Source: Armatimonadota bacterium
GTDB taxonomy: Bacteria > Armatimonadota > Fimbriimonadia > Fimbriimonadales > ATM1
Reading direction: 5' to 3'
NCBI GenBank assembly: GCA_021324165.1
Contig: JAJPJR010000075.1
Span: forward strand, 1-42,306
DNA length: 42,306 nucleotides
Shown here: positions 32,038 to 39,239 of the stretch, piece after piece
How positions within the stretch are numbered: the stretch's first letter is position 1
Layout: each line of letters opens with the position of its first letter
The notes under the pieces: model-generated
Seen by the model: the letters and a program-made list of their open reading frames with translations, nothing else
The model's database searches: none
What the model was told of the DNA's origin: nothing
Translations under genes and position numbers: made by a program

Positions 32038-32856
32038 CTATACGCGCCAGGTCCAGATCTGATCCCACGCCTCCTGCCAGCACGAGCCTCTGCTCACCAC
32101 CTTTAGAGGCTCGACGATTTCCACGCCGTGCCTGCCTCGGAAGCCGTCTGCCGAGTCCACCGTTCCGAGCTCCACCGTGATGGTGCACGGCGATTCGGGC
32201 ACGTAAGGCTCCACCGATCGCAGATCGCGCAACGCTTGGAATGCCCCTTCCTCGATCAGCTCGCGGGCTCGGACGGGCGGCAGATGCCGGGCGGAGTACC
32301 TGCCCAACCCTTTCTTTACCGCCGCAGTCTTGAGGCCCGGGCCCAACAACTCCTTCCCTTCCCGGCAAGAGGCCTCATCTCCAGTTACCAACAGCACGGG
32401 AACTCGGTAGACGCCGACCACCGCGGCGTTGATTCCGATCTCACCCACAAGTTGATCGTTGAACCAAAGGTTTCGCCATGTGGTGGTGCTGATCGTGTGG
32501 CACATCACCCCGTCGGGAGTGCCCGCTCGGGCATGCATTCCGACCAGAAGGCAGGCGTCGCATTTCTCTTCCAGCATTTCGGTATAGCGTGACCAGGCCG
32601 TGTGCGCGACCCACTCGCAATCGGGGTGGATGAGTTCGGGGACAAGAGAGTTGAACGTGTGTCCTTTTCCGGCTCCGTGGCAGTCCACGACAACCACCCT
32701 TTTGGCGCCCGCGCGCTTGGCGCCCCTCACGGCCGCGTTGATCTCTTCGGTATAAAGCCGCCTGCCCTCCTCGAACATCGGTTCGCCGCTGCTCACCTGG
32801 TCCCAGACGGTGATTCCGCTCACGCCCTCCATGTCGGTCATGACTAACACATGCAT
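32038..32856 (-). CDS. M55 D-aminopeptidase (DppA-like)
   Basis: DppA is a zinc D-aminopeptidase that hydrolyses D-Ala peptides. With ATG 32856 the product has 272 residues, close to DppA of Bacillus (274). The start MHVLVMTDMEGVSGIT has the zinc ligands D8 and E10; other motifs are VVVDCHGAGKGHTFNSLVPEL, LLVGMHARAGTPDGVMCHTIS (zinc ligand and catalytic His) and LWFNDQLVGEIGINA. The earlier in-frame ATG at 32901 adds 15 residues without support. No dpp transporter genes are near. Confidence 0.9.
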   Translation of the reverse strand: MHVLVMTDMEGVSGITVWDQVSSGEPMFEEGRRLYTEEINAAVRGAKRAGAKRVVVVDCHGAGKGHTFNSLVPELIHPDCEWVAHTAWSRYTEMLEEKCDACLLVGMHARAGTPDGVMCHTISTTTWRNLWFNDQLVGEIGINAAVVGVYRVPVLLVTGDEASCREGKELLGPGLKTAAVKKGLGRYSARHLPPVRARELIEEGAFQALRDLRSVEPYVPESPCTITVELGTVDSADGFRGRHGVEIVEPLKVVSRGSCWQEAWDQIWTWRV

Positions 32857-32945
32857 TTCGAGTTTTTCTCCATGTTTTGGGAATCTACCAGCCCGGAACA
32901 CTGTTGATAAGTTGTCGAATGCCCTCTTTCAGGGCGAAGGAGAAA

Positions 32946-32960
32946 ATGGATGGGATCTAA
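32946..32960 (+). other. Four-codon overlapping ORF MDGI before the 86-aa gene
   Basis: An ATG at 32946 opens a frame of four codons and stops at TAA (32958-32960). It overlaps the real start at 32950 in a different frame. AAGGAG (32937-32942) is 3 nt from this ATG and 7 nt from the main one, so the first ATG is poorly placed. A regulatory role is only possible. Confidence 0.3.
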
Positions 32961-33210
32961 AGTATGGATGCGAGTTGGGGTGCTGGCGGCGGTAAGCGCG
33001 ATGGCTTTGAGCCTGGCGTTCGCGCAAGGCACATCGGGCGACAAAAAGACCACCAAGAAGCCCGTGATGCATTCCAGCACGCATAAGACCACGAAGCATC
33101 ATCATGCGGTGAAAAAGACCACCAAGAAAGTGATGCATCATCACGCAGCGAAGCACAAGAGCAGCACGCCTTCGAAGGGCGGCACAGCAAAAACGGGTTC
33201 AGGCAAATAG
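32950..33210 (+). CDS. Small exported Lys/His/Thr-rich protein, 86 aa
   Basis: The signal peptide (MGSKVWMRVGVLAAVSAMALSLAFAQ) is followed by a basic low-complexity mature part with repeating KKTTKK and HHHA units and about 12 His. The start ATG 32950 has AAGGAG 7 nt upstream. It resembles other exported basic, His-rich small proteins of these bacteria, which may bind metal or anionic polymers, but no family is known to me. It is followed by a strong terminator at 33246. Confidence 0.75.
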   Translation: MGSKVWMRVGVLAAVSAMALSLAFAQGTSGDKKTTKKPVMHSSTHKTTKHHHAVKKTTKKVMHHHAAKHKSSTPSKGGTAKTGSGK

Positions 33211-33245
33211 CCTCCCGGTTTTTTGTTTAACCTTGCGAACACCTC

Positions 33246-33283
33246 GCGCGGCCGGCAGACTTGGTCGGCCGCGCTATCTTTTT
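33246..33283 (+). terminator. Rho-independent terminator of the 86-aa gene
   Basis: GCGCGGCCG (33246-33254) and CGGCCGCGC (33266-33274) form a perfect 9-bp stem with an 11-nt loop, followed by TATCTTTTT (33275-33283). Confidence 0.88.
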
Positions 33284-33342
33284 GCCTAATGGCAAGAATG
33301 GAAGTTGTGGGCGGCAGAGAGTTCCGGCCTCAGCCCAGGGAG

Positions 33343-33348
33343 TAATCT
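33343..33348 (+). promoter_or_regulatory. Candidate -10 of the PrpB-like gene (leaderless arrangement)
   Basis: TAATCT ends 6 nt before the GTG at 33355. GGGAG lies 15 nt before the start, too far to be a Shine-Dalgarno. Confidence 0.45.
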
Positions 33349-33354
33349 TTCAAC

Positions 33355-34251
33355 GTGATTCAAGGCCGGCTGCCAAACCCGGGCAAGGCGCTGCGGGAAC
33401 TGATTTCGACCCAGAAGATTGTGGTTCTTCCGGGCGTTTACGACGCCATCACGGCTCGCGCCGCGGCGGCGGCAGGAGCGAAGGCGCTTTATCTTTCGGG
33501 GGCGGGAGTTACGAACAGCCGGCTGGCCGTTCCGGACATCGCGCTCATCACGCTTCCCGAGATCGCCGACCAGGCCAACAACGTGTGCAATGCCGCCGGC
33601 ATCCCGGTGATTGCCGATGCAGACACCGGGTTCGGCTCGACCGCAAACGTGGCGCGGTGCGTGGAGGAGTATGAACGGAGCGGTTTGGCGGGGCTTCACA
33701 TCGAAGATCAGGAGAGCCCGAAGCGCTGCGGGCATCTTTCGGGGAAGCGGCTCGTTGAAAAAAGCGAAATGAGGGCAAAGATCAGGGCGGCGGTGCATGC
33801 TCGATCAAGCCCGGATTTCTTGATCGTGGCTCGAACCGATGCGCGAGGCGTGACCGGTTTGGATGACGCGATCGCGCGGGCGAAGGCGTATGTGGACGCC
33901 GGCGCGGACTGCATCTTTCCCGAGGGCCTGAAAAACGAGAGGGAGTTTGAGCAGTTTCGGAAAGCCGTGCCGGGCCCTCTGCTGGCTAACATGACCGAAT
34001 TCGGCCAGACGGACCTGATTTCGGCCGAGAGGTTCGAGGCGCTTGGGTACAATTTGGTTATCTTCCCCATGACGGCGTTCCGGGTCATGTTGAGGGCTGT
34101 TAGCGAAGCCTACGCGACGCTTTTGCGAACGGGCACACAGGCCGAGTTGTTAAGTGCAATGAAGACTCGCGAGCAGTTGTACGAACTCATCGAGTACCCG
34201 GCGTACGAACAGTTGGATGAAAGGCTCGCGAAGGAAGCGGGCGAAGCGTAA
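33355..34251 (+). CDS. prpB: Methylisocitrate lyase (PrpB-like; PEP mutase/isocitrate lyase family)
   Basis: PrpB cleaves 2-methylisocitrate to pyruvate and succinate in the methylcitrate cycle. The 298-aa product has GVYDAITARAAAAAGAKALYLSGAGV, PVIADADTGFG (Mg site) and PKRCGHLSGKRLVEKSEM, with K123-R124-C125-G126-H127 containing the catalytic Cys; KRCGH rather than KKCGH points to methylisocitrate rather than isocitrate lyase. Next are FLIVARTDARG and the C-terminal lid. Start GTG 33355. The citrate-synthase-like gene follows after 12 nt, as in prp operons. No prpD gene is visible in the window. Confidence 0.88.
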   Translation: MIQGRLPNPGKALRELISTQKIVVLPGVYDAITARAAAAAGAKALYLSGAGVTNSRLAVPDIALITLPEIADQANNVCNAAGIPVIADADTGFGSTANVARCVEEYERSGLAGLHIEDQESPKRCGHLSGKRLVEKSEMRAKIRAAVHARSSPDFLIVARTDARGVTGLDDAIARAKAYVDAGADCIFPEGLKNEREFEQFRKAVPGPLLANMTEFGQTDLISAERFEALGYNLVIFPMTAFRVMLRAVSEAYATLLRTGTQAELLSAMKTREQLYELIEYPAYEQLDERLAKEAGEA

Positions 34252-34263
34252 GGAGTTTTCGAC

Positions 34264-35406
34264 ATGGCGACCACCACTTATAGTCCCGGCTTGGAAGGCG
34301 TCGTTGCAGGCATCTCCAAGATCAGCGATATTGACATCGAGAAGTCTCGGCTCATCTACCGCGGCTACGATGTTCACGAACTTGCCGAAAAAGGGTGTTT
34401 CGAAGAGACCGCGTATTTGCTGCTGTTCGAGAAGCTTCCGACGCGACCCGAACTCGACGCATTCAACAAAACGTTGTCGGCGGCGCGCGCGGTGCCCGGA
34501 TTTGTGTATGAGGCAATGTCCAAAGTGCCGTCGAACGCGCACCCGATGGATCTGCTGAAAGTGGGGCTTGCAGTTTTGGCTCCGAGCGATCCTGAGTATT
34601 CGGCGAGCCCGACCGACACCGAAGCGAACCGCCGCAAAGCGGTGCGCATGACTTCCAAAATCGGCGCGATCGTTGCGAACGGCTGGCGGATTTCTCATGG
34701 CGAAAAGGTTGTAGAGCCCGATCCTTCTTTGTCCACCGCAGCGAATTTTTTGTATATGCTCAACGGCAAGAAGCCGGAAGAGTTCGCAGAAAAAGCGATT
34801 GACACGTCGCTGGTTTTGTATGCCGAGCACGGATTCAACTGTTCGACGTTCACGGCGCGGTGCACGGTTTCGTCGCTGAGCGACATTTACAGCGGTGTGG
34901 TTTCGGCAATCGGCGCGTTGAAAGGCAACCTGCATGGCGGAGCGAACGAAAAAGCGATGGAGATGCTGATGGAGATCGGGACTCCGGAAAACGCCGAGCC
35001 TTACATCCGCGACGCTTTGGCTGGCAAGAAAAAGATCATGGGATTTGGGCACCGGGAGTATCGTTTGAGCGACAGCCGCGCGGGAATTATGGGCAAGATC
35101 GGCAAAGAGGCGGCCCGCAGAAGCGGAAACGAAAAGTGGGCAGAAATTGCCGACATCGTCGAGAAGTTGATGATGGACGAAAAGAAACTGTTTCCGAACG
35201 TGGACTTCCCTGCCGCTTATGCGTACTACTCGCTGGGCATTCCGATTCCGCTTTACACGCCGATTTTCGCGGTTTCGCGGGTAACAGGCTGGTGCGCGAA
35301 CATCATCGAACAGTTGCAAAACAACCGGATTATGCGGCCGAAGAGCATTTATGAAGGCGATCCACTGAAGCCGTATGTGCCGATTGATCAAAGGCCGATT
35401 GATTAA
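34264..35406 (+). CDS. Citrate/2-methylcitrate synthase
   Basis: It condenses oxaloacetate with acetyl- or propionyl-CoA. The 380-aa product has the citrate synthase catalytic triad: H224 in LHGGANE, H263 in GFGHREYR (GFGHRVYR in most) and D314 in NVDFPAA. FNCSTFTARC and FAVSRVTGWCANIIEQ also match. AAGGAG stands 9 nt before ATG 34264. Position after prpB suggests the methylcitrate synthase role (PrpC), but a housekeeping citrate synthase cannot be ruled out, so no symbol is given. Confidence 0.93.
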   Translation: MATTTYSPGLEGVVAGISKISDIDIEKSRLIYRGYDVHELAEKGCFEETAYLLLFEKLPTRPELDAFNKTLSAARAVPGFVYEAMSKVPSNAHPMDLLKVGLAVLAPSDPEYSASPTDTEANRRKAVRMTSKIGAIVANGWRISHGEKVVEPDPSLSTAANFLYMLNGKKPEEFAEKAIDTSLVLYAEHGFNCSTFTARCTVSSLSDIYSGVVSAIGALKGNLHGGANEKAMEMLMEIGTPENAEPYIRDALAGKKKIMGFGHREYRLSDSRAGIMGKIGKEAARRSGNEKWAEIADIVEKLMMDEKKLFPNVDFPAAYAYYSLGIPIPLYTPIFAVSRVTGWCANIIEQLQNNRIMRPKSIYEGDPLKPYVPIDQRPID

Positions 35407-35419
35407 AGACAGCCGCACA

Positions 35420-36733
35420 ATGTCCGAGCGATCGAGCGAACTGGTCAGCGCCGTTCATCTGGCCACGCAGAAACTTTCGAGCACGCAGAGCGTGGAAGAA
35501 ACGCTTCGCGAAGTTTTGGAACTTTGCGTTGAAGCAAGCGGCGCGTATGGCGGCACGATTTATATTCACGACCCCAGCGCTCGCAAACTTGTGTTTCGGC
35601 ACGTGATACCGAAAGAGGTTGCAGACCAGATTCAGATGAAGCGTCTCGACGATACCGAAGGCATCGCGGGCGAGGCGTTTCAAACGCGCAAGTCCATCAT
35701 TTCGCGATTCGATAACGAGGCATCCGACGGCCCGCGCGCGCAGGTGGAGCAGGCGACTTCGGTTAAAGTTCGGAACATGGTAACCGTTCCTTTGATGATT
35801 CCTGGAATGGACCCGATCGGGCTGGTTCAACTCGTGAACAAAAAAAGCGGCGAGTTTGTCGAAAGCGATCTGCAGGTGCTGGAGACGGTCTGCTCGGTGA
35901 GCGCGATGGCATATTTAAACTCGGTTTTGGGTGAACAGGCGAGCAAAGCTGCGAGTTTGATGGGAATGGGCAGAGTGGCGCACGACATCGGCAATCTTTC
36001 CAGCGCGCTTTCGTATGACCTGATGTATATGGAGCCGATGGTGAAGGACCTCGCGAATGCGAAAACGACGCACGAAACGATGCGCGAATATGCGGCGAAC
36101 ATCGCTTCTGCGCTCGACGATCTGCGCGAAAGCATCGAAACGATTATCAGCTACAGCCGATTGATCTCGAACATTTCGGCTGGGCAGGCGATTTCGGCAT
36201 CCAAAAAGCCAAAAAAAGTTTCGGAACTGGTGGCGAACGCGGTGTCGTTTTTGGAGACGCAGGCGCGGACGAATCACGTTGCGCTGCGTTATGACATTCA
36301 GCCTTCGCAGGCGGCCTCGTTGATTGATCCGCTGTTCGTGATTCGGATCGTTCAGAACCTGACGGGAAATGCGATCCGCGCAGTGTGCGAAGGCGTTCCC
36401 ACCGAGTGGGCAAACAAAATGGAATCGCGCGAAGGTCTCGAGGTGTTGGGGGAGGTAACGGTGAAATATCGGTTCGATGAGAAGTGGCACGTGATTACAG
36501 TAACCGACACCGGGCCCGGAATGAGCGAGGAGATCGTTCAGCAGATCATGAGCGGAACCGCGAATTCCCGCTGGGCCGCGAGCAAAGGGAGCGGATGGGG
36601 CACAAAAATCGTAAGAGAACTTGCGGGGGCTCATGGAGGCGTGATCGAAGTTCGATCACAACTCGGCGCAGGAACGGAATTTGAAGTGAAGATTCCGCTC
36701 GAGCTGGAGCCTGCGGAAGCGGTGAAACAGTGA
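35420..36733 (+). CDS. GAF-domain sensor histidine kinase
   Basis: The 437-aa product has an N-terminal GAF domain (about residues 20-165: EETLREVLELCVEASGAYGGTIYIHDP, then MVTVPLMIPGMDPIGLVQLVNKK), the H-box MGRVAHDIGNLSSALSYD with H188, and the HATPase_c domain with N-box IVQNLTGNAIRAV, G1 DTGPGM, and G2 KGSGWGTKIVREL. No transmembrane segment, so a cytoplasmic kinase sensing a small ligand. The start MSERSS at 35420 is 13 nt after the citrate synthase stop; the frame is open a little further upstream. It overlaps the LCP gene (GTGA) and is probably in one operon with it. Confidence 0.9.
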   Translation: MSERSSELVSAVHLATQKLSSTQSVEETLREVLELCVEASGAYGGTIYIHDPSARKLVFRHVIPKEVADQIQMKRLDDTEGIAGEAFQTRKSIISRFDNEASDGPRAQVEQATSVKVRNMVTVPLMIPGMDPIGLVQLVNKKSGEFVESDLQVLETVCSVSAMAYLNSVLGEQASKAASLMGMGRVAHDIGNLSSALSYDLMYMEPMVKDLANAKTTHETMREYAANIASALDDLRESIETIISYSRLISNISAGQAISASKKPKKVSELVANAVSFLETQARTNHVALRYDIQPSQAASLIDPLFVIRIVQNLTGNAIRAVCEGVPTEWANKMESREGLEVLGEVTVKYRFDEKWHVITVTDTGPGMSEEIVQQIMSGTANSRWAASKGSGWGTKIVRELAGAHGGVIEVRSQLGAGTEFEVKIPLELEPAEAVKQ

Positions 36734-37701
36734 ACACGATGCAGCCATCGCCCGGCAGAACGATCACCGTTCGTTCGGTGGTCGTGGGGTTTTTGTATCT
36801 GCTGCTTTGTTTGGGCGCGCTCGCGAGCGGGATGTTCGGCTGGCTTTTGAAGACGTATCCGCTTGCGCGATACGAAGTTTTGCGGCATGTGCCTGGGTTT
36901 GCTCCAAGAAACCCGTTCGAAGGGCGCGACGATCTGATCGTATTGTTGATGGGGTGCGACGAGAATTACACTTACGGCGGCGGAAAAGTGATTACGAAGT
37001 TTGCGCGCGCCGATTCAATTCACCTTGTGCGGTTCGACTTCAAAAACCAAGGTGTAGGAATGCTGGACATTCCGCGCGACAGCCGCGTGAGCGTTCCAGG
37101 GCACGAAGGAGTGAAGATTACGGCCCTTCATGTTTATGGCGGCGAAAACCTGGTGATCGAAGGCGTGCGGCAGCTCACCGGCGTGGTTCCCGACCGGGTG
37201 ATTACGATCAATTACGCTTTTGTGAAGAAGATTGTGGAGCTCGCCGGCGGCGTTGAAGTTTATGTTCCGAAGGATATGAACTATGACGACAACCGCGGGC
37301 ATCTGCACATCCATCTGAAAAAGGGATGGCAGAGGCTGGACGGTGATCAAGCGGTTGGCTTTATGCGGTTCCGACACACCGACACCACGGAGATGCGAAG
37401 CCGTCGTCAAGAGGAGTTCATGCTGGCGTTGAAAGAGGAGCTTTCAAAAGATCCTTCCAAGCTGCCCGATCTTTCGAATCTGATTCTTGAAATGGTGATC
37501 TCGAGTTTCAGCACTGCCGAAGTGGACTACTTGATGAACTTCGTGCGCGAGCTTCCAACGAACCGGATCAAACGGGGCGGCCTTCCCGGAACTTGGAACG
37601 AGCACAACTGGGAGTGGCTGGTGGATGAATCGAAAGTGCCGCAGGCGTTGGTCGAAGCCGGAATCAAACCTCAAACCGCGTTCGGCTACAGTTCGCGGTG
37701 A
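36730..37701 (+). CDS. LytR-CpsA-Psr (LCP) family protein
   Basis: LCP enzymes transfer undecaprenyl-linked glycopolymers to the cell wall or protein. The 323-aa product has a cytoplasmic N-terminus, one TM at about 16-38 (VVVGFLYLLLCLGALASGMFGWLL), then the LCP domain: LIVLLMGCDENY, FARADSIHLVRFDFKNQGVGMLDIPRDSRVSVPG, VIEGVRQLTGVVPDRVITINYAFVKKIVELAGGVEVYVPKDMNYDD and QAVGFMRFRHTDTTEMRSRRQEEF. The conserved Arg and Asp residues are present. The GTG start at 36730 overlaps the kinase stop; ATG 36739 is an alternative. It is followed by the pilin-like gene with overlap. Confidence 0.9.
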   Translation: MNTMQPSPGRTITVRSVVVGFLYLLLCLGALASGMFGWLLKTYPLARYEVLRHVPGFAPRNPFEGRDDLIVLLMGCDENYTYGGGKVITKFARADSIHLVRFDFKNQGVGMLDIPRDSRVSVPGHEGVKITALHVYGGENLVIEGVRQLTGVVPDRVITINYAFVKKIVELAGGVEVYVPKDMNYDDNRGHLHIHLKKGWQRLDGDQAVGFMRFRHTDTTEMRSRRQEEFMLALKEELSKDPSKLPDLSNLILEMVISSFSTAEVDYLMNFVRELPTNRIKRGGLPGTWNEHNWEWLVDESKVPQALVEAGIKPQTAFGYSSR

Positions 37702-38495
37702 TTCTGTTCTTTTCGTTTGAATCGGAAGATGACCGCGACGTTGAACGTCGCGGCCCTCAGTACGTTTCGCTTAGAACATCGTTTTTTGCGCTGGGAATTC
37801 TGGTGCTGATCATCTCGATTTTTTTGGCGATCGTGATGCCGGGTTGTCTTGCCCGCAAAAGACTTTTCATTACGCAGGCCAATTTGAAAGCGCTCGCATC
37901 GGGTTTTCAGGCCTACGCGGATTCGAACGATGAGGGTCTGCCTCCGGCTTTTGAAGCCGCGGATGGAAAGCCGGTCGTTTCGAACGGAGTTCCCGACACG
38001 TGGGCTTCGAGGATCATTGATTACGTGGATCCCGCGGTGATGAACAACCCTTCGAGCAGTTCCGAATGGGACAGCCGCGTTGCCGACCCAAAAACCGCCA
38101 AGCCGGTTTCGTTGAGTTATGGCGCGAACGCGGCGCTGCTTTCGCCCCCGTTGCGAACCACCCAGATCGCGAATCCCGGAGAGTTGGTGCTGCTGGCAGA
38201 GACGATCGGCGGAGGCAGGCAGAACTCGTTCGATCCGGTTCCGCTCGAAGTTCCAGAACTTCGTGACGGTTTTCTCATCGGGTTCGACAACACAAACGGC
38301 AGGCCGAACTCGGCTTCAACCCGCGTAACGAGGCTGGCGTTCATTTCCGAGGTAAAAAACCCGAAGTTGAGCGACATGAGGTCGCTGCACCCCGATCACG
38401 GTCTGGCGGCGATTACCGTGGAAGGAAGGATTTTGGCGCTTCAGGCAGAAGATCAGATGCTGGGGACTCAGCAGCGCCGCTGGGTGCCCAAATGA
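37698..38495 (+). CDS. Pilin-like membrane protein lacking the prepilin cleavage motif
   Basis: The 265-aa product starts at GTG 37698 with a 4-nt overlap to the LCP gene. A hydrophobic segment (about 28-50: FFALGILVLIISIFLAIVMPG) is followed by ANLKALASGFQAYADSNDEGLPPA, the same pattern that follows the assembly helix in H-X9-DG prepilins. However, the FTLIE cleavage site is absent, and near the C-terminus HPDHGLAAITVEGRI has EG where the family has DG. It is probably a pilin-derived membrane protein that is no longer processed. Function unknown. Confidence 0.78.
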   Translation: MILFFSFESEDDRDVERRGPQYVSLRTSFFALGILVLIISIFLAIVMPGCLARKRLFITQANLKALASGFQAYADSNDEGLPPAFEAADGKPVVSNGVPDTWASRIIDYVDPAVMNNPSSSSEWDSRVADPKTAKPVSLSYGANAALLSPPLRTTQIANPGELVLLAETIGGGRQNSFDPVPLEVPELRDGFLIGFDNTNGRPNSASTRVTRLAFISEVKNPKLSDMRSLHPDHGLAAITVEGRILALQAEDQMLGTQQRRWVPK

Positions 38496-38526
38496 GCCGA
38501 ATCGGCGATAATACAGAACAGCCCGG

Positions 38527-39222
38527 ATGATTGCCACCACACAGTTGACCGAAAGCCGAGAACAGACCCAGCGGCTGCTGAGCGCGCTGAGCCAACAGGC
38601 GGGGGAACGCCTTCCCTCCGGGGGCTCGCTCAGAACCGCGGTCTTAAAGATGGTCGAATCGGGCGGGCCGCAATCGGTGGAGTTCGGCGAATGCCGGATC
38701 GAACAGTTGGGCAGGCCGGTGGAGGGTGCCGCACAATCGTTGGGGTTGGTTTCACGGTTTGTGCCCGTGGAGAGTCCGCCGGAAATTTGGACTCCAGGCT
38801 CGATCGGGCGGCTCAGGCACGCAGGAGGCTCGCTAAGGATTTTGGTTCTTGGAGAGCACAAAGGCGAGCTGCTCTTTGCCCGCGCGCCTGCGCACAAAGA
38901 CCGCCGAGCGTTCCGCCGTGCGATGGCCGAAGGGGTTGCGATTCTGCATCTTGACGGAATGGAAAAAAGCGCCGACCTTTTCGACATCAGCGAAGGCGGC
39001 GTTGGGCTGGGTGCTCCGTTTGCGGTGGAGATCGGCGAGAGCATGCGGATGCTGCTTCGGATCGAAGGCCGAGGACCGATTTCGCTCGAATGCGCGGGGA
39101 TCGTTCGCTGCTGCCGCAGGATCGGCGCTTCGCAGTGCAGAGTCGGTGTGGAGTTCACCGAACTGCCTGCCGCAATGCGCGAGGCGATCCGCGACCAGGT
39201 GACACAAGCGGGCGAGGGCTGA
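38527..39222 (+). CDS. PilZ-domain protein (c-di-GMP effector), 231 aa
   Basis: The C-terminal part is a PilZ domain (from about 122): DRRAFRRAMAEGVAIL gives the RxxxR segment, and DISEGGVGL the D/NxSxxG motif, both of which bind c-di-GMP. The N-terminal half is of unknown kind (SLRTAVLKMVESGGPQSVEFGECRIEQLGR) and may be a YcgR-like domain, which would link it to flagellar speed control. ATG 38527 lies 14 nt after GCGATAAT, a candidate -10 (38505-38512). It ends 18 nt before the cytochrome gene. Confidence 0.85.
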   Translation: MIATTQLTESREQTQRLLSALSQQAGERLPSGGSLRTAVLKMVESGGPQSVEFGECRIEQLGRPVEGAAQSLGLVSRFVPVESPPEIWTPGSIGRLRHAGGSLRILVLGEHKGELLFARAPAHKDRRAFRRAMAEGVAILHLDGMEKSADLFDISEGGVGLGAPFAVEIGESMRMLLRIEGRGPISLECAGIVRCCRRIGASQCRVGVEFTELPAAMREAIRDQVTQAGEG

Positions 39223-39239
39223 CGTCTGATTCTCCAACG

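Noticed and set aside
34150-35418. Minus-strand 422-aa frame over the citrate synthase gene
   Set aside because: Antisense shadow of a gene with the full catalytic triad.
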